From Enterobacter cloacae complex sp. ECNIH7 (GTDB taxonomy: Bacteria > Pseudomonadota > Gammaproteobacteria > Enterobacterales > Enterobacteriaceae): 64,000 bases of DNA. Below the pieces are notes generated by a model, which did no database searches, was not told the origin of the DNA, and worked only from the letters and a program-made list of their open reading frames with translations. The stretch spans positions 1,240,001 to 1,304,000 of the forward strand of contig NZ_CP017990.1 in the NCBI RefSeq assembly GCF_002208095.1, written 5' to 3'. The position numbers were made by a program, and so were the translations under genes. This document shows positions 1-11,027 of this stretch, in pieces; the first letter of the stretch is position 1, and each line of letters begins with the position of its first letter.

Positions 1-327
1 CCGCTGCGCAGCGAAAACGGCTACCGCAGCTACACGCAGCTGCATCTGGATGAACTGACGCTGCTGCGCCAGGCAAGACAGGTCGGTTTTAATCTGGAAG
101 AGTGCGGCGAGCTGGTAAACCTGTTTAACGATCCGAAGCGTCACAGCGCCGACGTGAAAAAACGCACGCTGGAAAAAGTGGCAGAGATCGAACGCCATAT
201 TCTCGAGCTGCAGGCGATGCGCGAACAACTGCTACAGCTCGCGGAATCCTGTCCGGGGGATGACAGCGCCGACTGCCCGATTATCGACAATCTTGCCGGC
301 TGCTGTCATCGTAAGGCTTCTGCTTAG
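1..327 (+). CDS. cueR: Copper efflux regulator CueR (C-terminal part, cut by window start)
   Basis: MerR-family activator that senses cytosolic Cu(I) and switches on copA and cueO. The frame is open from base 1 and reads 108 residues to TAG. The first residues, [11 protein letters not shown], are the end of the MerR DNA-binding domain, so about 27 residues including the first helix-turn-helix lie outside the window. Visible parts are the rest of the wing ([15 protein letters not shown]), the long dimerisation helix, and the C-terminal Cu(I) loop with two cysteines in [11 protein letters not shown], followed by the CC pair of GCCHRK. Family knowledge: the two loop cysteines coordinate one Cu(I) ion linearly. 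The stop overlaps the 3' end of convergent ybbJ by a few bases. Identification is firm from near-identity to the E. coli protein as I recall it. Confidence 0.95.
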   Translation, partial: PLRSENGYRSYTQLHLDELTLLRQARQVGFNLEECGELVNLFNDPKRHSADVKKRTLEKVAEIERHILELQAMREQLLQLAESCPGDDSADCPIIDNLAGCCHRKASA

Positions 328-776
328 CAGGCTTTCACCCGCAGGGTAATGCCTTCCACAGCAATGACCTCAACCCGCGTGCCGGCGCTGAGGTCGTCGT
401 CGGCGACTACCGGCCACGAGCTGTCGCCCACGCGCATATGCCCGCGCCCGTTTACCAGCGCGGTGTCGAGCGTAAAACGCTTGCCGACAATCTGCTGTCC
501 GCGCTGGTTGAGGTGCGCGTCCAGCGGTTTTTGCTCGTTAACCCGCCGGTTTAGCCAGCGCCACCACAGCCACGCGGCCACCAGCGTCAGCACGGCAAAT
601 AGCGCACCCTGCCACGCCCAGTCCAGCGGAAGGATCCAGACCAGAAGGCCCGTCATGACGGCGGCAACACCGCTCCAGAGCAGGTAGCCGTTGCCGCCCA
701 GCATCTCCGCCGCCAGCAATAAGCCGCCGAGGCTTAGCCAGAAGGCATGAGGATGTGCAGCGATCAGCTCAATCAT
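324..776 (-). CDS. ybbJ: NfeD-like membrane protein YbbJ
   Basis: Inner-membrane partner of the SPFH protein QmcA; proteins of this class are thought to help organise membrane microdomains or membrane protein quality control. The 150 residues contain hydrophobic segments at about 10-75 (including [18 protein letters not shown]), then a soluble C-terminal OB-fold region (about 85-150, [21 protein letters not shown]) of the NfeD type. The ATG overlaps the qmcA stop by 4 bp, so the two are almost certainly translationally coupled in one operon, as in E. coli. No protease domain is present, which makes this the short NfeD form. Exact function is not established. Confidence 0.92.
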   Translation of the reverse strand: MIELIAAHPHAFWLSLGGLLLAAEMLGGNGYLLWSGVAAVMTGLLVWILPLDWAWQGALFAVLTLVAAWLWWRWLNRRVNEQKPLDAHLNQRGQQIVGKRFTLDTALVNGRGHMRVGDSSWPVVADDDLSAGTRVEVIAVEGITLRVKAC

Positions 777-1687
777 TTTTTACGCTCGTTTCCGCTGTCT
801 TTAATCAGTTCGGCAATACCGGCGATAGAGCCCATCAGGCTGCTGGCCTCCAGCGGCATCATCACCACTTTGCTGTTGTTCGCGGTGCCAATCTGTTTTA
901 GCGCATCGGTATATTTTTGCGCGACAAAGTAGTTCACGGCCTGGATATCACCGGCGGCGATTGCCTCGGACACCATCTGAGTGGCGCGGGCTTCCGCTTC
1001 TGCCGAACGTTCACGCGCTTCTGCCTGTAAAAACGCGGACTGACGATCGCCTTCCGCTTTCAGGATCTGCGACTGTTTTTCACCTTCCGCTTTGAGGATC
1101 TCCGCCTGACGCACCCCTTCGGCTTCCAGAATGTAGGCGCGCTTGGTTCGCTCGGCCTTCATCTGGGCGTTCATGGAGGCGATCAGCTCAGCCGGCGGAC
1201 GCACGTCGCGGATCTCAATACGGGTGACTTTGATCCCCCACGGGTTGGTTGCCTCATCGACAATGTGCAGCAGGCGGGTATTGATGCTGTCGCGCTGGGA
1301 AAGCATCTCGTCCAGCTCCATCGAGCCGAGCACGGTACGGATGTTGGTCATCGTCAGGTTGACGATCGCCAGCTCAAGGTTGCTGACCTCATAGGCCGCT
1401 TTCGGCGCATCAATCACCTGAATAAAGCAGACGGCGTCGATGGTGACGTTGGCGTTATCCTTGGAGATGATCTCCTGAGAAGGAATGTCCAGTACCTGTT
1501 CCATCATGTTGATCTTGCGACCAATCCGGTCCATGAACGGAACAATCAGGCTTAAGCCCGGCTGGAGGGTATTGGTGTAGCGACCGAAACGCTCGACGGT
1601 CCACTGATAACCCTGAGGGACAATTTTGACGCCTGCGCCCACGATAACCAGCGCAACGAAAATAAGGACAGGAACAACGATAAGCAT
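773..1687 (-). CDS. qmcA: SPFH/stomatin-family protein QmcA
   Basis: Membrane-anchored member of the stomatin/prohibitin/flotillin/HflK-C superfamily, 304 aa, the usual length. Residues about 1-20 form an N-terminal membrane anchor ([16 protein letters not shown]). The SPFH domain follows at about 20-190 ([24 protein letters not shown]). A charged helical segment with repeats of [18 protein letters not shown] lies at about 190-225, typical of the coiled coil that builds the cage-like oligomer. Family knowledge links QmcA to membrane proteostasis alongside FtsH/HflKC, and it was found as a suppressor of htpX ftsH defects. It is the first gene of the qmcA-ybbJ operon. The AGGAGG-like ribosome site just upstream of the ATG supports this start. 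Confidence 0.94.
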   Translation of the reverse strand: MLIVVPVLIFVALVIVGAGVKIVPQGYQWTVERFGRYTNTLQPGLSLIVPFMDRIGRKINMMEQVLDIPSQEIISKDNANVTIDAVCFIQVIDAPKAAYEVSNLELAIVNLTMTNIRTVLGSMELDEMLSQRDSINTRLLHIVDEATNPWGIKVTRIEIRDVRPPAELIASMNAQMKAERTKRAYILEAEGVRQAEILKAEGEKQSQILKAEGDRQSAFLQAEARERSAEAEARATQMVSEAIAAGDIQAVNYFVAQKYTDALKQIGTANNSKVVMMPLEASSLMGSIAGIAELIKDSGNERKK

Positions 1688-1731
1688 AAAAACCTCCTGT
1701 TTTGCATGCTGTGACGAGTGAAAGTGTGTGT

Positions 1732-2583
1732 TTATTGCTCGTAAGTATAGGTAAAGTCAGAGATGAATCCATCACCCGCTTCGGCAATGGCTTTCGATAA
1801 TCCCTGGTAGTACTTCTCCAGCCCCAGCGCTTCGATACGCTGGATCTGTTCGCGGATAGGGGCGCAGAACAGAACGGCATTCCCCGCTTCTACGCGTTTG
1901 TTATTGGGAGGAAGGTCGCCCGCGATGGCTTTGAACCACGTCCTGATACCCTGCTTTAAATTATGCGGCGCTTTTGTCAGGTTATCCATGCCCGTCAGGA
2001 CCTGCAGAGTAGGGAACTCATCGGCCAGCACGGCGGTTTTCATGCGCGCAAAGAACTGGCTGAACAATTCAAACGATCCCAGATCGGTCACGCGCGGTTT
2101 GGTCGTTTTGCCGTTTTTATTGCCGATTTTCCCTACGGCTGACGCTGCGGCCGGAACTGCATTCACCTTTTCCAGCTCCAGTCCGAATAACAAATTACAG
2201 TGCGCGCGGCGCTCTTTCAGCGGGTAGGACATCAGCACGTCAATGAATTGGGTGGCCTTTACATCCGCAAGATCGTGGTTGATAAGCCACTGGGTACGAG
2301 AAAATTCAGCCGGAGAGACGAACCAGTCGGGTACTTCATTGAAACGTTTTGATTTTCCCTTGCCGTCAAATTCCAGGAAGTGTGTCCCGTTGCCGAAGGC
2401 GAAATAGCAATTTTTGAAACTGCCAATCGTGGTGTTCACGATGAGCGCCTTCTTAACAAAATCCACCACCTCTGCACCAATGACAAAACGCGTGAGTTCC
2501 GAAGATTTGATGACTTCCATTAATGTTTCGACATCAGGAACACCAGGCTTCAGGGAAGGAAACTCATAAAAGATATGTGCCAT
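1732..2583 (-). CDS. Uncharacterised 283-aa cytoplasmic protein
   Basis: I do not recognise this protein. The start at [14 protein letters not shown] is chosen because AGGAAG lies about 8 bases upstream; an in-frame ATG 11 codons earlier has no comparable site. No signal peptide or membrane segment is visible. The sequence is mixed alpha/beta in character: residues 1-130 include [23 protein letters not shown] and a phenylalanine-rich stretch ([15 protein letters not shown]). A lysine-rich linker ([14 protein letters not shown], roughly 155-170) leads to a helical C-terminal part ending in [10 protein letters not shown]. It lies between qmcA and fetA, a junction with no such gene in E. coli K-12, so it is probably an insertion. 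Codon use is not as GC-rich as its neighbours. It is likely monocistronic. No function is proposed. Confidence 0.75.
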   Translation of the reverse strand: MAHIFYEFPSLKPGVPDVETLMEVIKSSELTRFVIGAEVVDFVKKALIVNTTIGSFKNCYFAFGNGTHFLEFDGKGKSKRFNEVPDWFVSPAEFSRTQWLINHDLADVKATQFIDVLMSYPLKERRAHCNLLFGLELEKVNAVPAAASAVGKIGNKNGKTTKPRVTDLGSFELFSQFFARMKTAVLADEFPTLQVLTGMDNLTKAPHNLKQGIRTWFKAIAGDLPPNNKRVEAGNAVLFCAPIREQIQRIEALGLEKYYQGLSKAIAEAGDGFISDFTYTYEQ

Positions 2584-2726
2584 GCTGCTTACTTCCTGTA
2601 GTGATGGTGGAGACAAATGACAAACAAAAAGTTTAACACTTGCTTTAGCGTGAGGCTATTCGCTCTGTGCGCACGAAAGGATTATGCTACAGGCGGTTAT
2701 TACACGAAGCGGTTAACGGAAGCGTA

Positions 2727-3398
2727 ATGAACGATAAAAAAGAACTATTACATCTCAGGGATATTGGATTTCGTGCCGGAGAAAACATTATTCTTCAGCA
2801 CGTCAGGTTTAGCCTGTCGCCGGGCGAGTTTAAATTAATCACGGGCCCCTCAGGCTGCGGTAAAAGCACGCTGCTGAAAATTGTGGCCTCACTCCTCAGC
2901 CCGACGGAGGGCACCCTTCTGTTTGAAGGACAGGATATCGCAACACTGTCCCCGGAAAACTATCGCCAGCAGGTCTCCTACTGCGTGCAAACCCCCGCGC
3001 TTTTTGGCGATACGGTTTATGACAACCTGATTTTCCCGTGGCAAATCCGCAATAAAACGCCGGAGCCGGAAAAGTTTATCAGCGATCTGGCCCGCTTTGG
3101 TCTGGCGCAGGAGACGTTAACCAAATCCATCGCTGCGCTGTCGGGCGGAGAAAAGCAGCGCGTCTCGCTGATCCGCAACCTGCAGTTTTTACCGAAGGTG
3201 TTGTTGCTGGACGAAATCACCAGCGCGCTCGATGACGTCAACAAGCGCAACGTTAACGAGATTATTCATCGTTACGCCCGGGAGCAGAACATTGCCGTGC
3301 TGTGGGTGACGCACGACGCTAATGAAATAACCCATGCGGATGACGTGATTACGCTCCAGCCGCACGGCGGGAAAATGCAGGAGGCAAACCGTGGGTGA
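2727..3398 (+). CDS. fetA: Iron export ABC transporter ATP-binding protein FetA
   Basis: ATPase of the FetAB (YbbLM) exporter, linked in E. coli to iron homeostasis and tolerance of peroxide stress. The 223-aa form starting MNDKKELLHL is preferred over an upstream in-frame start because family alignment begins here and ACGGAAG precedes it. All ABC motifs are present: Walker A GPSGCGKST, Q-loop in SYCVQTP, signature LSGGEKQR, Walker B VLLLDEITSALD, and the switch histidine in VTHDANE. The stop overlaps the GTG of fetB by 8 bases, giving a coupled two-gene operon. Divergent from the unknown gene upstream, so the shared 140-bp region must hold both promoters. Confidence 0.94.
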   Translation: MNDKKELLHLRDIGFRAGENIILQHVRFSLSPGEFKLITGPSGCGKSTLLKIVASLLSPTEGTLLFEGQDIATLSPENYRQQVSYCVQTPALFGDTVYDNLIFPWQIRNKTPEPEKFISDLARFGLAQETLTKSIAALSGGEKQRVSLIRNLQFLPKVLLLDEITSALDDVNKRNVNEIIHRYAREQNIAVLWVTHDANEITHADDVITLQPHGGKMQEANRG

Positions 3399-4173
3399 AC
3401 ACAACATTACCAACGAATCGCTGGCCTTTTCGATGGTGCTGGTGCTGATTGCGATTGTGGTCAGCTACCGGGAAAAGCTGGGGCTGGAAAAAGATATTGT
3501 GTGGAGTATCTGCCGCGCGGTGGTTCAGCTCATTATCGTCGGCTATGTGCTGAAGTATATATTTAACGTCAACCACGCTGTGCTGACGCTGCTGATGGTG
3601 CTCTTTATCTGTTTTAACGCGGCGTGGAATGCGAAAAAACGCAGTAAATACATTGATAAGGCGTTTATCTCGTCGTTTATCGCCATTACCACCGGGACGG
3701 CGCTCACGCTGGCGGTGCTGGTGCTCTCCGGCTCGATTGCCTTTACGCCGATGCAGGTTATCCCTATCTCAGGGATGATCGCGGGGAACGCCATGGTGGC
3801 CGTTGGGCTGTGTTATAACAATCTCGGCCAGCGATTCAGCAGTGAACAGCAGCAGCTTCAGGAGAAGTTAAGCCTGGGAGCGACGCCTAAAGTGGCCTCG
3901 GCGCGGCTGATTCGTGAGAGCATTCGCTCATCGCTGATCCCAACGGTCGATTCAGCCAAAACGGTGGGGCTGGTGAGCCTGCCGGGCATGATGTCGGGGC
4001 TGATTTTTGCCGGTATCGATCCGGTAAAAGCGATTAAGTATCAGATCATGGTGACGTTTATGCTGCTTTCCACGGCAAGCCTGTCAACCATCATTGCCTG
4101 CTACCTGACCTATCGGAAGTTCTACAACGCGCGTCACCAGCTAGTGGTGACGCAATTAAAGAAAACGGGTTAA
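3391..4173 (+). CDS. fetB: Iron export ABC transporter permease FetB
   Basis: Inner-membrane permease partner of FetA (UPF0014 family), 260 aa, full length. It starts at GTG inside the last codons of fetA. About seven hydrophobic segments can be seen (for example LAFSMVLVLIAIVVSY, VVQLIIVGYVLKYIF, TLLMVLFICF, IAITTGTALTLAVLVLS). A conserved cytoplasmic stretch, RLIRESIRSSLIPTVDSAKTVGLVSLPGMMSG, matches the coupling region expected to contact the ATPase. It is followed by a hairpin with a T-run that should end the fetAB transcript. Confidence 0.93.
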   Translation: MGEHNITNESLAFSMVLVLIAIVVSYREKLGLEKDIVWSICRAVVQLIIVGYVLKYIFNVNHAVLTLLMVLFICFNAAWNAKKRSKYIDKAFISSFIAITTGTALTLAVLVLSGSIAFTPMQVIPISGMIAGNAMVAVGLCYNNLGQRFSSEQQQLQEKLSLGATPKVASARLIRESIRSSLIPTVDSAKTVGLVSLPGMMSGLIFAGIDPVKAIKYQIMVTFMLLSTASLSTIIACYLTYRKFYNARHQLVVTQLKKTG

Positions 4174-4186
4174 GCCTGTTTTGTAG

Positions 4187-4221
4187 GCCCGGTAAGCGTT
4201 AGCGCCACCGGGCATTTTTTT
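4187..4221. terminator. REP-like hairpin with T-run between fetB and cnoX
   Basis: GCCCGGT (4187-4193) pairs with ACCGGGC (4207-4213) around AAGCGTTAGCGCC, followed by seven T residues (4215-4221). The arm and loop wording match the enterobacterial REP/PU family, and the T-run makes it an intrinsic terminator for fetAB. It lies between convergent genes and may also stop cnoX transcripts. Confidence 0.8.
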
Positions 4222-4222
4222 G

Positions 4223-5906
<1,684 letters not shown>

Positions 5907-5934
5907 AACTTTACCTGTCAGGATCTCCGCTTAA

Positions 5935-6561
5935 TCAGGAGTCATGTTTAACTAAAGGAGCCAGCCGCGTTGCCATCCAGTCGGCAATAAACGGCTGAGC
6001 ATCGCGATTGGGGTGGATCCCGTCGTCTTGCATCCACTGGGGTTTGAGATACACCTCTTCCATGAAAAATGGCAGCAGCGGAATATCAAACTCTTTGGCA
6101 AGCTTAGGGTAGATCGCGCTAAAGGCCTCATTATACCGACGACCGTAGTTGGCGGGCAGGCGAATTTGCATCAGCAGCGGCTGGGCGTTTGCCGCCTTAA
6201 TGTCCTGTAAAATGGTGCGCAGCGTTTGCTCGGTTTGCTGAGGCTGAAAACCGCGCAATCCATCGTTACCGCCAAGCTCCACCAGCACCCAGCGAGGCTG
6301 ATGCTGTTTGAGCAGCGCAGGCAGGCGCGACAGGCCCTGCTGCGAGGTATCGCCGCTGATGCTGGCGTTGATTACCGACGTCTTGCTCTGCCATTTGTCG
6401 TTGAGCAGCGCGGGCCAGGCCGCGCTGGCCGCCATGCGATAGCCTGCGCTCAGGCTGTCGCCGAGAACCAGTAACGTGTCCGCTGCCGCCGCGCGGAAGG
6501 TCATCAGAATCAAAAACAGGAAGGGCAAATGCCAGCGGAAAACAGTGTTGAAGTTCATCAT
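5935..6561 (-). CDS. tesA: Periplasmic thioesterase I / protease I / lysophospholipase L1
   Basis: SGNH-family hydrolase acting on acyl-CoA, lysophospholipids and arylesters in the periplasm. It starts at MMNFNTVFRW, giving 208 aa, the E. coli length; a much longer in-frame reading to the left of the true start is antisense to ybbA and is excluded. A signal peptide covers 1-26 and cleaves after FRAAA. Block I GDSLS holds the nucleophile Ser36 (Ser10 of the mature enzyme), then Gly in SGDTS, Asn in ELGGND, and the Asp/His pair in DDGIHPN near the C-terminus. Its 5' end overlaps the divergent ybbA start by 33 bp, as in E. coli. Confidence 0.96.
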   Translation of the reverse strand: MMNFNTVFRWHLPFLFLILMTFRAAAADTLLVLGDSLSAGYRMAASAAWPALLNDKWQSKTSVINASISGDTSQQGLSRLPALLKQHQPRWVLVELGGNDGLRGFQPQQTEQTLRTILQDIKAANAQPLLMQIRLPANYGRRYNEAFSAIYPKLAKEFDIPLLPFFMEEVYLKPQWMQDDGIHPNRDAQPFIADWMATRLAPLVKHDS

Positions 6562-7215
6562 CTTAAGAAGTCCGTCGGTCAGGGGGAACACGAGCTTTCC
6601 ATCCTTACTGGAGTTGAACTCGTTGTCAAACGCGCTGAAACCATCGCGCTCATTGGCGAATCCGGCTCCGGCAAGTCCACGCTGCTGGCGATTTTGGCCG
6701 GTCTGGACGACGGCAGCAGCGGCGAGGTCCATCTTGTCGGGCAACCGCTGCATCAGCTTGATGAAGAGGCGCGGGCCGCGCTGCGCGCGCGTCACGTTGG
6801 TTTTGTCTTTCAGTCCTTTATGCTGATCCCAACCCTGAACGCGCTGGAAAACGTCGAACTCCCGGCGCTGCTTCGCGGTGAAAACAGCCGAGAAAGCCGG
6901 GCGCACGCGAAGGCGCTGCTGGAGCAGCTCGGTCTGGGCAAGCGTCTCGACCATCTTCCCGCACAGCTTTCCGGCGGCGAGCAGCAGCGCGTGGCGCTGG
7001 CGCGGGCGTTTAACGGTCGTCCCGAAGTCCTGTTTGCCGATGAGCCCACCGGTAACCTTGACCGTAAAACCGGAGACCGGATTGCCGACCTGCTGTTTTC
7101 GCTCAACCGCGAGCACGGCACCACGCTGATCCTCGTGACCCACGATCCTCAGCTCGCCGCCCGCTGCGACCGACGCCTGCGGCTGGTGAACGGTATTCTT
7201 CAGGAGGAGGCATGA
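6529..7215 (+). CDS. ybbA: ABC transporter ATP-binding protein YbbA
   Basis: ATPase of the MacB/LolD-type subfamily that works with the permease YbbP; these mechanotransmission-type systems are proposed to extract or release hydrophobic compounds, possibly in concert with TesA. The 228 residues include Walker A GESGSGKST, Q-loop FVFQSFML, signature LSGGEQQR, Walker B VLFADEPTGNLD and the H-loop in LVTHDPQ. The start is inside the 5' end of tesA on the opposite strand. The stop overlaps the ATG of ybbP by 4 bp, which points to translational coupling. Confidence 0.93.
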   Translation: MPAENSVEVHHLKKSVGQGEHELSILTGVELVVKRAETIALIGESGSGKSTLLAILAGLDDGSSGEVHLVGQPLHQLDEEARAALRARHVGFVFQSFMLIPTLNALENVELPALLRGENSRESRAHAKALLEQLGLGKRLDHLPAQLSGGEQQRVALARAFNGRPEVLFADEPTGNLDRKTGDRIADLLFSLNREHGTTLILVTHDPQLAARCDRRLRLVNGILQEEA

Positions 7216-9626
7216 TTACCCGCTGGTTCTGGCGCGAGTGGCGCTCGCCCTCGCTGCTGATTGTCTGGCTGGCGCTAAGCCTGGCGGTGGCCTGCGTGCT
7301 GGCGCTCGGCAGCGTCAGCGACCGCATGGAAAAAGGGCTCAGCCAGCAGAGTCGGGAGTTTATGGCGGGGGACCGGGCGCTGCAAAGCTCCCGCCCGGTG
7401 CCGTCGGGCTGGATTGCAGAGGCGCGTAAAGAAGGGCTGAAGGTGGGGGAGCAGATAAGCTTCCAGACCATGACCTTTGCGGGCGACACGCCGCAGCTCG
7501 CCAGCGTTAAAGCCGTCGATGATATCTACCCGATGTACGGCGAACTGCAGACCAGCCCGCCCGGGCTGAAGCCCAAGCCCGGCACGGTGCTGCTGGCATC
7601 ACGTCTGATGGCGCTTCTGAACCTGAAACCCGGCGACAGTATCGACGTCGGTGACGCCACGCTGAAAATCGCCGGGGAAGTGGTGCAGGAGCCTGATTCC
7701 GGCTTTAACCCCTTCCAGCTTGCGCCGCGCCTGCTGATGAACACCGCGGATGTTGCGGCAACCCATGCTGTTCAGCCGGGCAGCCGCGTCACCTGGCGCT
7801 ATAAGTTTGGCGGCACGCCTGCCCAGCTTGACGCGTACGAAAAATGGCTTCTGCCGCAGCTCAAACCAGAGCACCGCTGGTACGGGCTGGAGCAGGACGA
7901 AGGGGCGCTCGGTAAATCTCTTGAGCGTTCTCAGCAGTTCCTGCTGCTTTCGGCACTGTTGACCCTGCTGCTGGCGGTGGCGGCGGTTGCCGTGGCGATG
8001 GGGCATTACTGCCGCAGCCGTTACGACCTGGTGGCGATCCTCAAAACCCTGGGGGCGGGCAGGGCGCAGCTGCGCAAGCTGATTGTCGGCCAGTGGCTGA
8101 TGCTGCTGATTCTGTCTGCGCTGACCGGCGGAATAATGGGGCTGCTGTTTGAAAAACTGCTGATGGTGATGCTGAAGCCGGTGCTCCCGGCCGCCTTGCC
8201 GCCGGCCAGCCTCTGGCCGTGGCTGTGGGCGATGGGCGCAATGACGGTGATTTCTCTGCTGGTGGGGTTACGCCCCTACCGCCTGCTGCTCGCGACGCAG
8301 CCGCTGCGCGTGCTTCGCAACGATGTTGTGGCGAACGTCTGGCCGCTGAAGTTCTACCTTCCGGTCATTATTGCCGTGGCGGTGGGGCTGCTGGCGTGGC
8401 TGATGGGGGGCAGCACGCTGCTGTGGGCGGTACTGGCCGGGGCGGTTGTGCTGGCGCTGCTGTGCGGCGTGCTGGGCTGGATACTGCTCAACGTCCTGAA
8501 GCGGCTCACGGTGAAATCCCTGCCCGTGCGCCTGGCGGTCAACCGCCTGCTGCATCAGCCGTGGTCAACGCTCAGCCAGCTGTCGGCGTTTTCGCTGTCG
8601 TTTATGCTGCTGGCGCTGCTGTTAGTGCTGCGCGGCGATCTGCTGGATCGCTGGCAGCAGCAGCTTCCCCCGGAAAGCCCGAACTATTTCCTGATCAACA
8701 TTGCCCCTGAGCAGGTCACGCCGCTGAAGGGCTTCCTGTCGGAGCATCACATTATCCCTGAGTCGTTCTATCCCATCGTGCGCGCGCGTCTGACGCAGAT
8801 CAACGGTCAGCCAACGGAGGGGAATAAGGACGAGTCGCTGAACCGCGAGCTGAACCTTACCTGGCAGGAGAAACGCCCTGACCATAACCCGATAACCGCC
8901 GGCACCTGGCCGCCGAAAGCGGGGGAAGTCTCGATGGAAGAGGGGCTGGCGACGCGGCTGAACGTGAAGCTCGGGGACAGCGTCACCTTTACCGGCGATA
9001 CCCAGGATTTTACCGCGAAAGTCACCAGCCTGCGTAAAGTGGACTGGGAAAGCCTGCGGCCAAACTTCTTCTTTATCTTCCCGCCGGGCGCGCTGGACGG
9101 GCAGCCGCAGAGCTGGCTGACCAGCTTCCGCTGGGAAAACGGCAACGGCATGCTGACCCAGCTCAACCGGGAGTTTCCAACGGTCAGCCTGCTGGATATC
9201 GGGGCGATCCTGAAGCAGGTAGGGCAGGTGCTGGAGCAGGTGAGCCGCGCGCTGGAGGTCATGGTGGTGCTGGTGACGATCTGCGGCGTGCTGTTGCTGC
9301 TGGCTCAGGTACAGGTGGGCATGCGCCAGCGCCATCAGGAGCTGGTTGTCTACCGCACGCTAGGGGCCGGTAAGCGGCTGCTGCGAATGACGCTCTGGAG
9401 CGAGTTTGCGCTGCTGGGGCTGGTGGCGGGTCTGGTAGCGGCCATTGGCGCGGAAACGGCGCTGGCGGTGCTGCAGACAAAGGTCTTCGACTTCCCGTGG
9501 GAGCCTGACTGGCGTCTCTGGTTGACCCTGCCTCTGTGCGGCGCTGCGCTGCTTTCCCTCTGCGGCGGCTGGCTCGGCACGCGGCTGCTAAAGGGCAAAG
9601 CCCTGTTCCGGCAGTTTACGAGTTGA
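7212..9626 (+). CDS. ybbP: FtsX-like ABC permease YbbP
   Basis: Large inner-membrane permease (804 aa) of the MacB/FtsX type with two FtsX domains. An N-terminal helix (LIVWLALSLAVACVLALGSV) leads to a periplasmic region, then a first transmembrane bundle (about 235-430), a second periplasmic domain (about 475-660) and a final bundle ending KALFRQFTS. It pairs with YbbA by overlap and order. Substrate is not established. A hairpin with 8-bp GC-rich arms lies just after the stop. Confidence 0.92.
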   Translation: MITRWFWREWRSPSLLIVWLALSLAVACVLALGSVSDRMEKGLSQQSREFMAGDRALQSSRPVPSGWIAEARKEGLKVGEQISFQTMTFAGDTPQLASVKAVDDIYPMYGELQTSPPGLKPKPGTVLLASRLMALLNLKPGDSIDVGDATLKIAGEVVQEPDSGFNPFQLAPRLLMNTADVAATHAVQPGSRVTWRYKFGGTPAQLDAYEKWLLPQLKPEHRWYGLEQDEGALGKSLERSQQFLLLSALLTLLLAVAAVAVAMGHYCRSRYDLVAILKTLGAGRAQLRKLIVGQWLMLLILSALTGGIMGLLFEKLLMVMLKPVLPAALPPASLWPWLWAMGAMTVISLLVGLRPYRLLLATQPLRVLRNDVVANVWPLKFYLPVIIAVAVGLLAWLMGGSTLLWAVLAGAVVLALLCGVLGWILLNVLKRLTVKSLPVRLAVNRLLHQPWSTLSQLSAFSLSFMLLALLLVLRGDLLDRWQQQLPPESPNYFLINIAPEQVTPLKGFLSEHHIIPESFYPIVRARLTQINGQPTEGNKDESLNRELNLTWQEKRPDHNPITAGTWPPKAGEVSMEEGLATRLNVKLGDSVTFTGDTQDFTAKVTSLRKVDWESLRPNFFFIFPPGALDGQPQSWLTSFRWENGNGMLTQLNREFPTVSLLDIGAILKQVGQVLEQVSRALEVMVVLVTICGVLLLLAQVQVGMRQRHQELVVYRTLGAGKRLLRMTLWSEFALLGLVAGLVAAIGAETALAVLQTKVFDFPWEPDWRLWLTLPLCGAALLSLCGGWLGTRLLKGKALFRQFTS

Positions 9627-9645
9627 TTTAGAAGAGTGATAGTTG

Positions 9646-9670
9646 CGCGCCGGGATTTAATACCGGCGCG
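9646..9670. terminator. GC-rich hairpin after ybbP, no T-run
   Basis: CGCGCCGG (9646-9653) pairs with CCGGCGCG (9663-9670) around GATTTAATA. No T-run follows, so it may only slow RNA decay or end transcription with Rho. The rest of the gap to the porin (to 9809) is AT-rich and should hold the porin promoter. Confidence 0.45.
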
Positions 9671-9809
9671 TAATGTTTGAATAGCACAAAGTGACAATAC
9701 CCACTCATTTAGTAGCACAAAACATTAAAAACCCGACCCCACAGCCTGATTATTTCCAGTTAATATTCACTCGCTAAATATTTAGCAGCGTGTCTATTAA
9801 GGAAAAATA

Positions 9810-10955
9810 ATGACTATAAAAAAATCAGCGCTGGCGGCAACGATCGGCGCGGCAGTGGCATTGACTACCTTCGCTTCTCAGGCGGAAATCACCGTTCTTA
9901 AGCAGGATCCTCAGGCGGGTAACCCGCTGAGCCGCCTGAACTTCACCGTTGGCGGCAGTATCCGTCCTCAGTTCCAGAACATGACCGGCGACGACGGTAA
10001 AAACAGCTACAAGCGTAACGGCTTTGACGGCGGCACCCGCTTCCGTTTCGCTGCAGATTACTACCTGTTTGATGACATCAGCTGGATCAGCTACTACGAG
10101 CTGGGTGTCAATATTCCTGCGCAGTTTAACTGGGATCACCACTACGCCGACGGCGCACACGACACCACGCGTCGTATGCTCTACACCGGTCTGAAGAGCG
10201 ACACCTGGGGTACGCTGACCTTCGGTCAACAGAACAGCGTTTACTATGATGTGGTGGGCGCGAAAACCGATATCTGGGACTACGACATGATCGGCCAGGC
10301 TCCGGGTAACGGTATCAACGGCGATTACGACGGTTCTTACCGTTCACGCCAGATGCTGAAATATAAGAAAACCGTGGGTGATGCCGATATTTATGCATCC
10401 TACCTGTTTGAAGACAGCGAATACCTGCCGGGCAACGGCCTGCGCTACAAGCGTAAAGGCGGCGGCTCGCTGGGTCTGGATTACCACCTGACCACCGACC
10501 TGACCTGGGGCGCGGCGTGGAACTACACCCGCGCGGACATGCGTAACCCGGACAACGGCGACAGCAAAACCTACGACCAGAACATCCTCGGTACCGCGCT
10601 GAGCTGGACGCCGGACAACTGGACCTTCTCCGCTGGCGGCGGCTGGTATCAGAACTTCCTGACCACCAAAAAAGTGTCTGTTAACGACTACTTCGCCGGT
10701 GATGCATGGGGTATTGAATACTTTGCGGGCTACAAGTTCCCAGTCGGTCAGTACGCGGTTAAATCCATCCAGCCTTACTTCATGGGTGACCGTATTGAGT
10801 ACGTGAACGGCCGTAACTACCAGCGCATCGACAACGGCGTGGGTATCAGCTTCCAGCTGGATTACGGCTTCCGCGTGGATTACGAACACGTGTTCACCTC
10901 CAGCACCGACAATCTGGGCGACATGAACCTGGTGCGTCTGCGTTACGACTTCTAA
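9810..10955 (+). CDS. Outer-membrane porin
   Basis: A 381-aa beta-barrel porin. A signal peptide of about 25 residues ends at FASQA. The mature part has alternating aromatic strands (FRFAADYYLF, WISYYELGV, YKFPVGQYAV) and ends in LVRLRYDF, with the C-terminal phenylalanine that directs BAM assembly. The segment LKSDTWGTLTFGQQNSVYYD resembles strand 4 of the general porin family. It is unlike OmpC/F in its first strands and I cannot name it or its substrate. It lies between ybbP and selU, where E. coli K-12 has the rhsD element, so this junction is variable. AAGGAAAAATA before ATG is the ribosome site, and a strong hairpin terminator follows. Confidence 0.85.
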   Translation: MTIKKSALAATIGAAVALTTFASQAEITVLKQDPQAGNPLSRLNFTVGGSIRPQFQNMTGDDGKNSYKRNGFDGGTRFRFAADYYLFDDISWISYYELGVNIPAQFNWDHHYADGAHDTTRRMLYTGLKSDTWGTLTFGQQNSVYYDVVGAKTDIWDYDMIGQAPGNGINGDYDGSYRSRQMLKYKKTVGDADIYASYLFEDSEYLPGNGLRYKRKGGGSLGLDYHLTTDLTWGAAWNYTRADMRNPDNGDSKTYDQNILGTALSWTPDNWTFSAGGGWYQNFLTTKKVSVNDYFAGDAWGIEYFAGYKFPVGQYAVKSIQPYFMGDRIEYVNGRNYQRIDNGVGISFQLDYGFRVDYEHVFTSSTDNLGDMNLVRLRYDF

Positions 10956-10981
10956 GTCGTTTTGTAGGGTGCGGCATGATG

Positions 10982-11013
10982 CCCTCACCCTGACCCTCTC
11001 CCACGGGAGAGGG
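10982..11013. repeat. Dispersed palindromic repeat copy (ybbP-selU region)
   Basis: Starts CCCTCACCCTGACCC and contains the hairpin CCCTCTCCC-ACG-GGAGAGGG-type core. The same core recurs at about 17367-17512, 20908, 40881 and 52349 in this window, always between genes and near 3' ends. Confidence 0.75.
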
Positions 11014-11027
11014 AACAAACATTAAAA

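Noticed and set aside
6562..7143. N-terminal extension of tesA
   Set aside because: The extra residues are antisense to the ybbA coding region, and MMNFN with a signal peptide is the conserved start.
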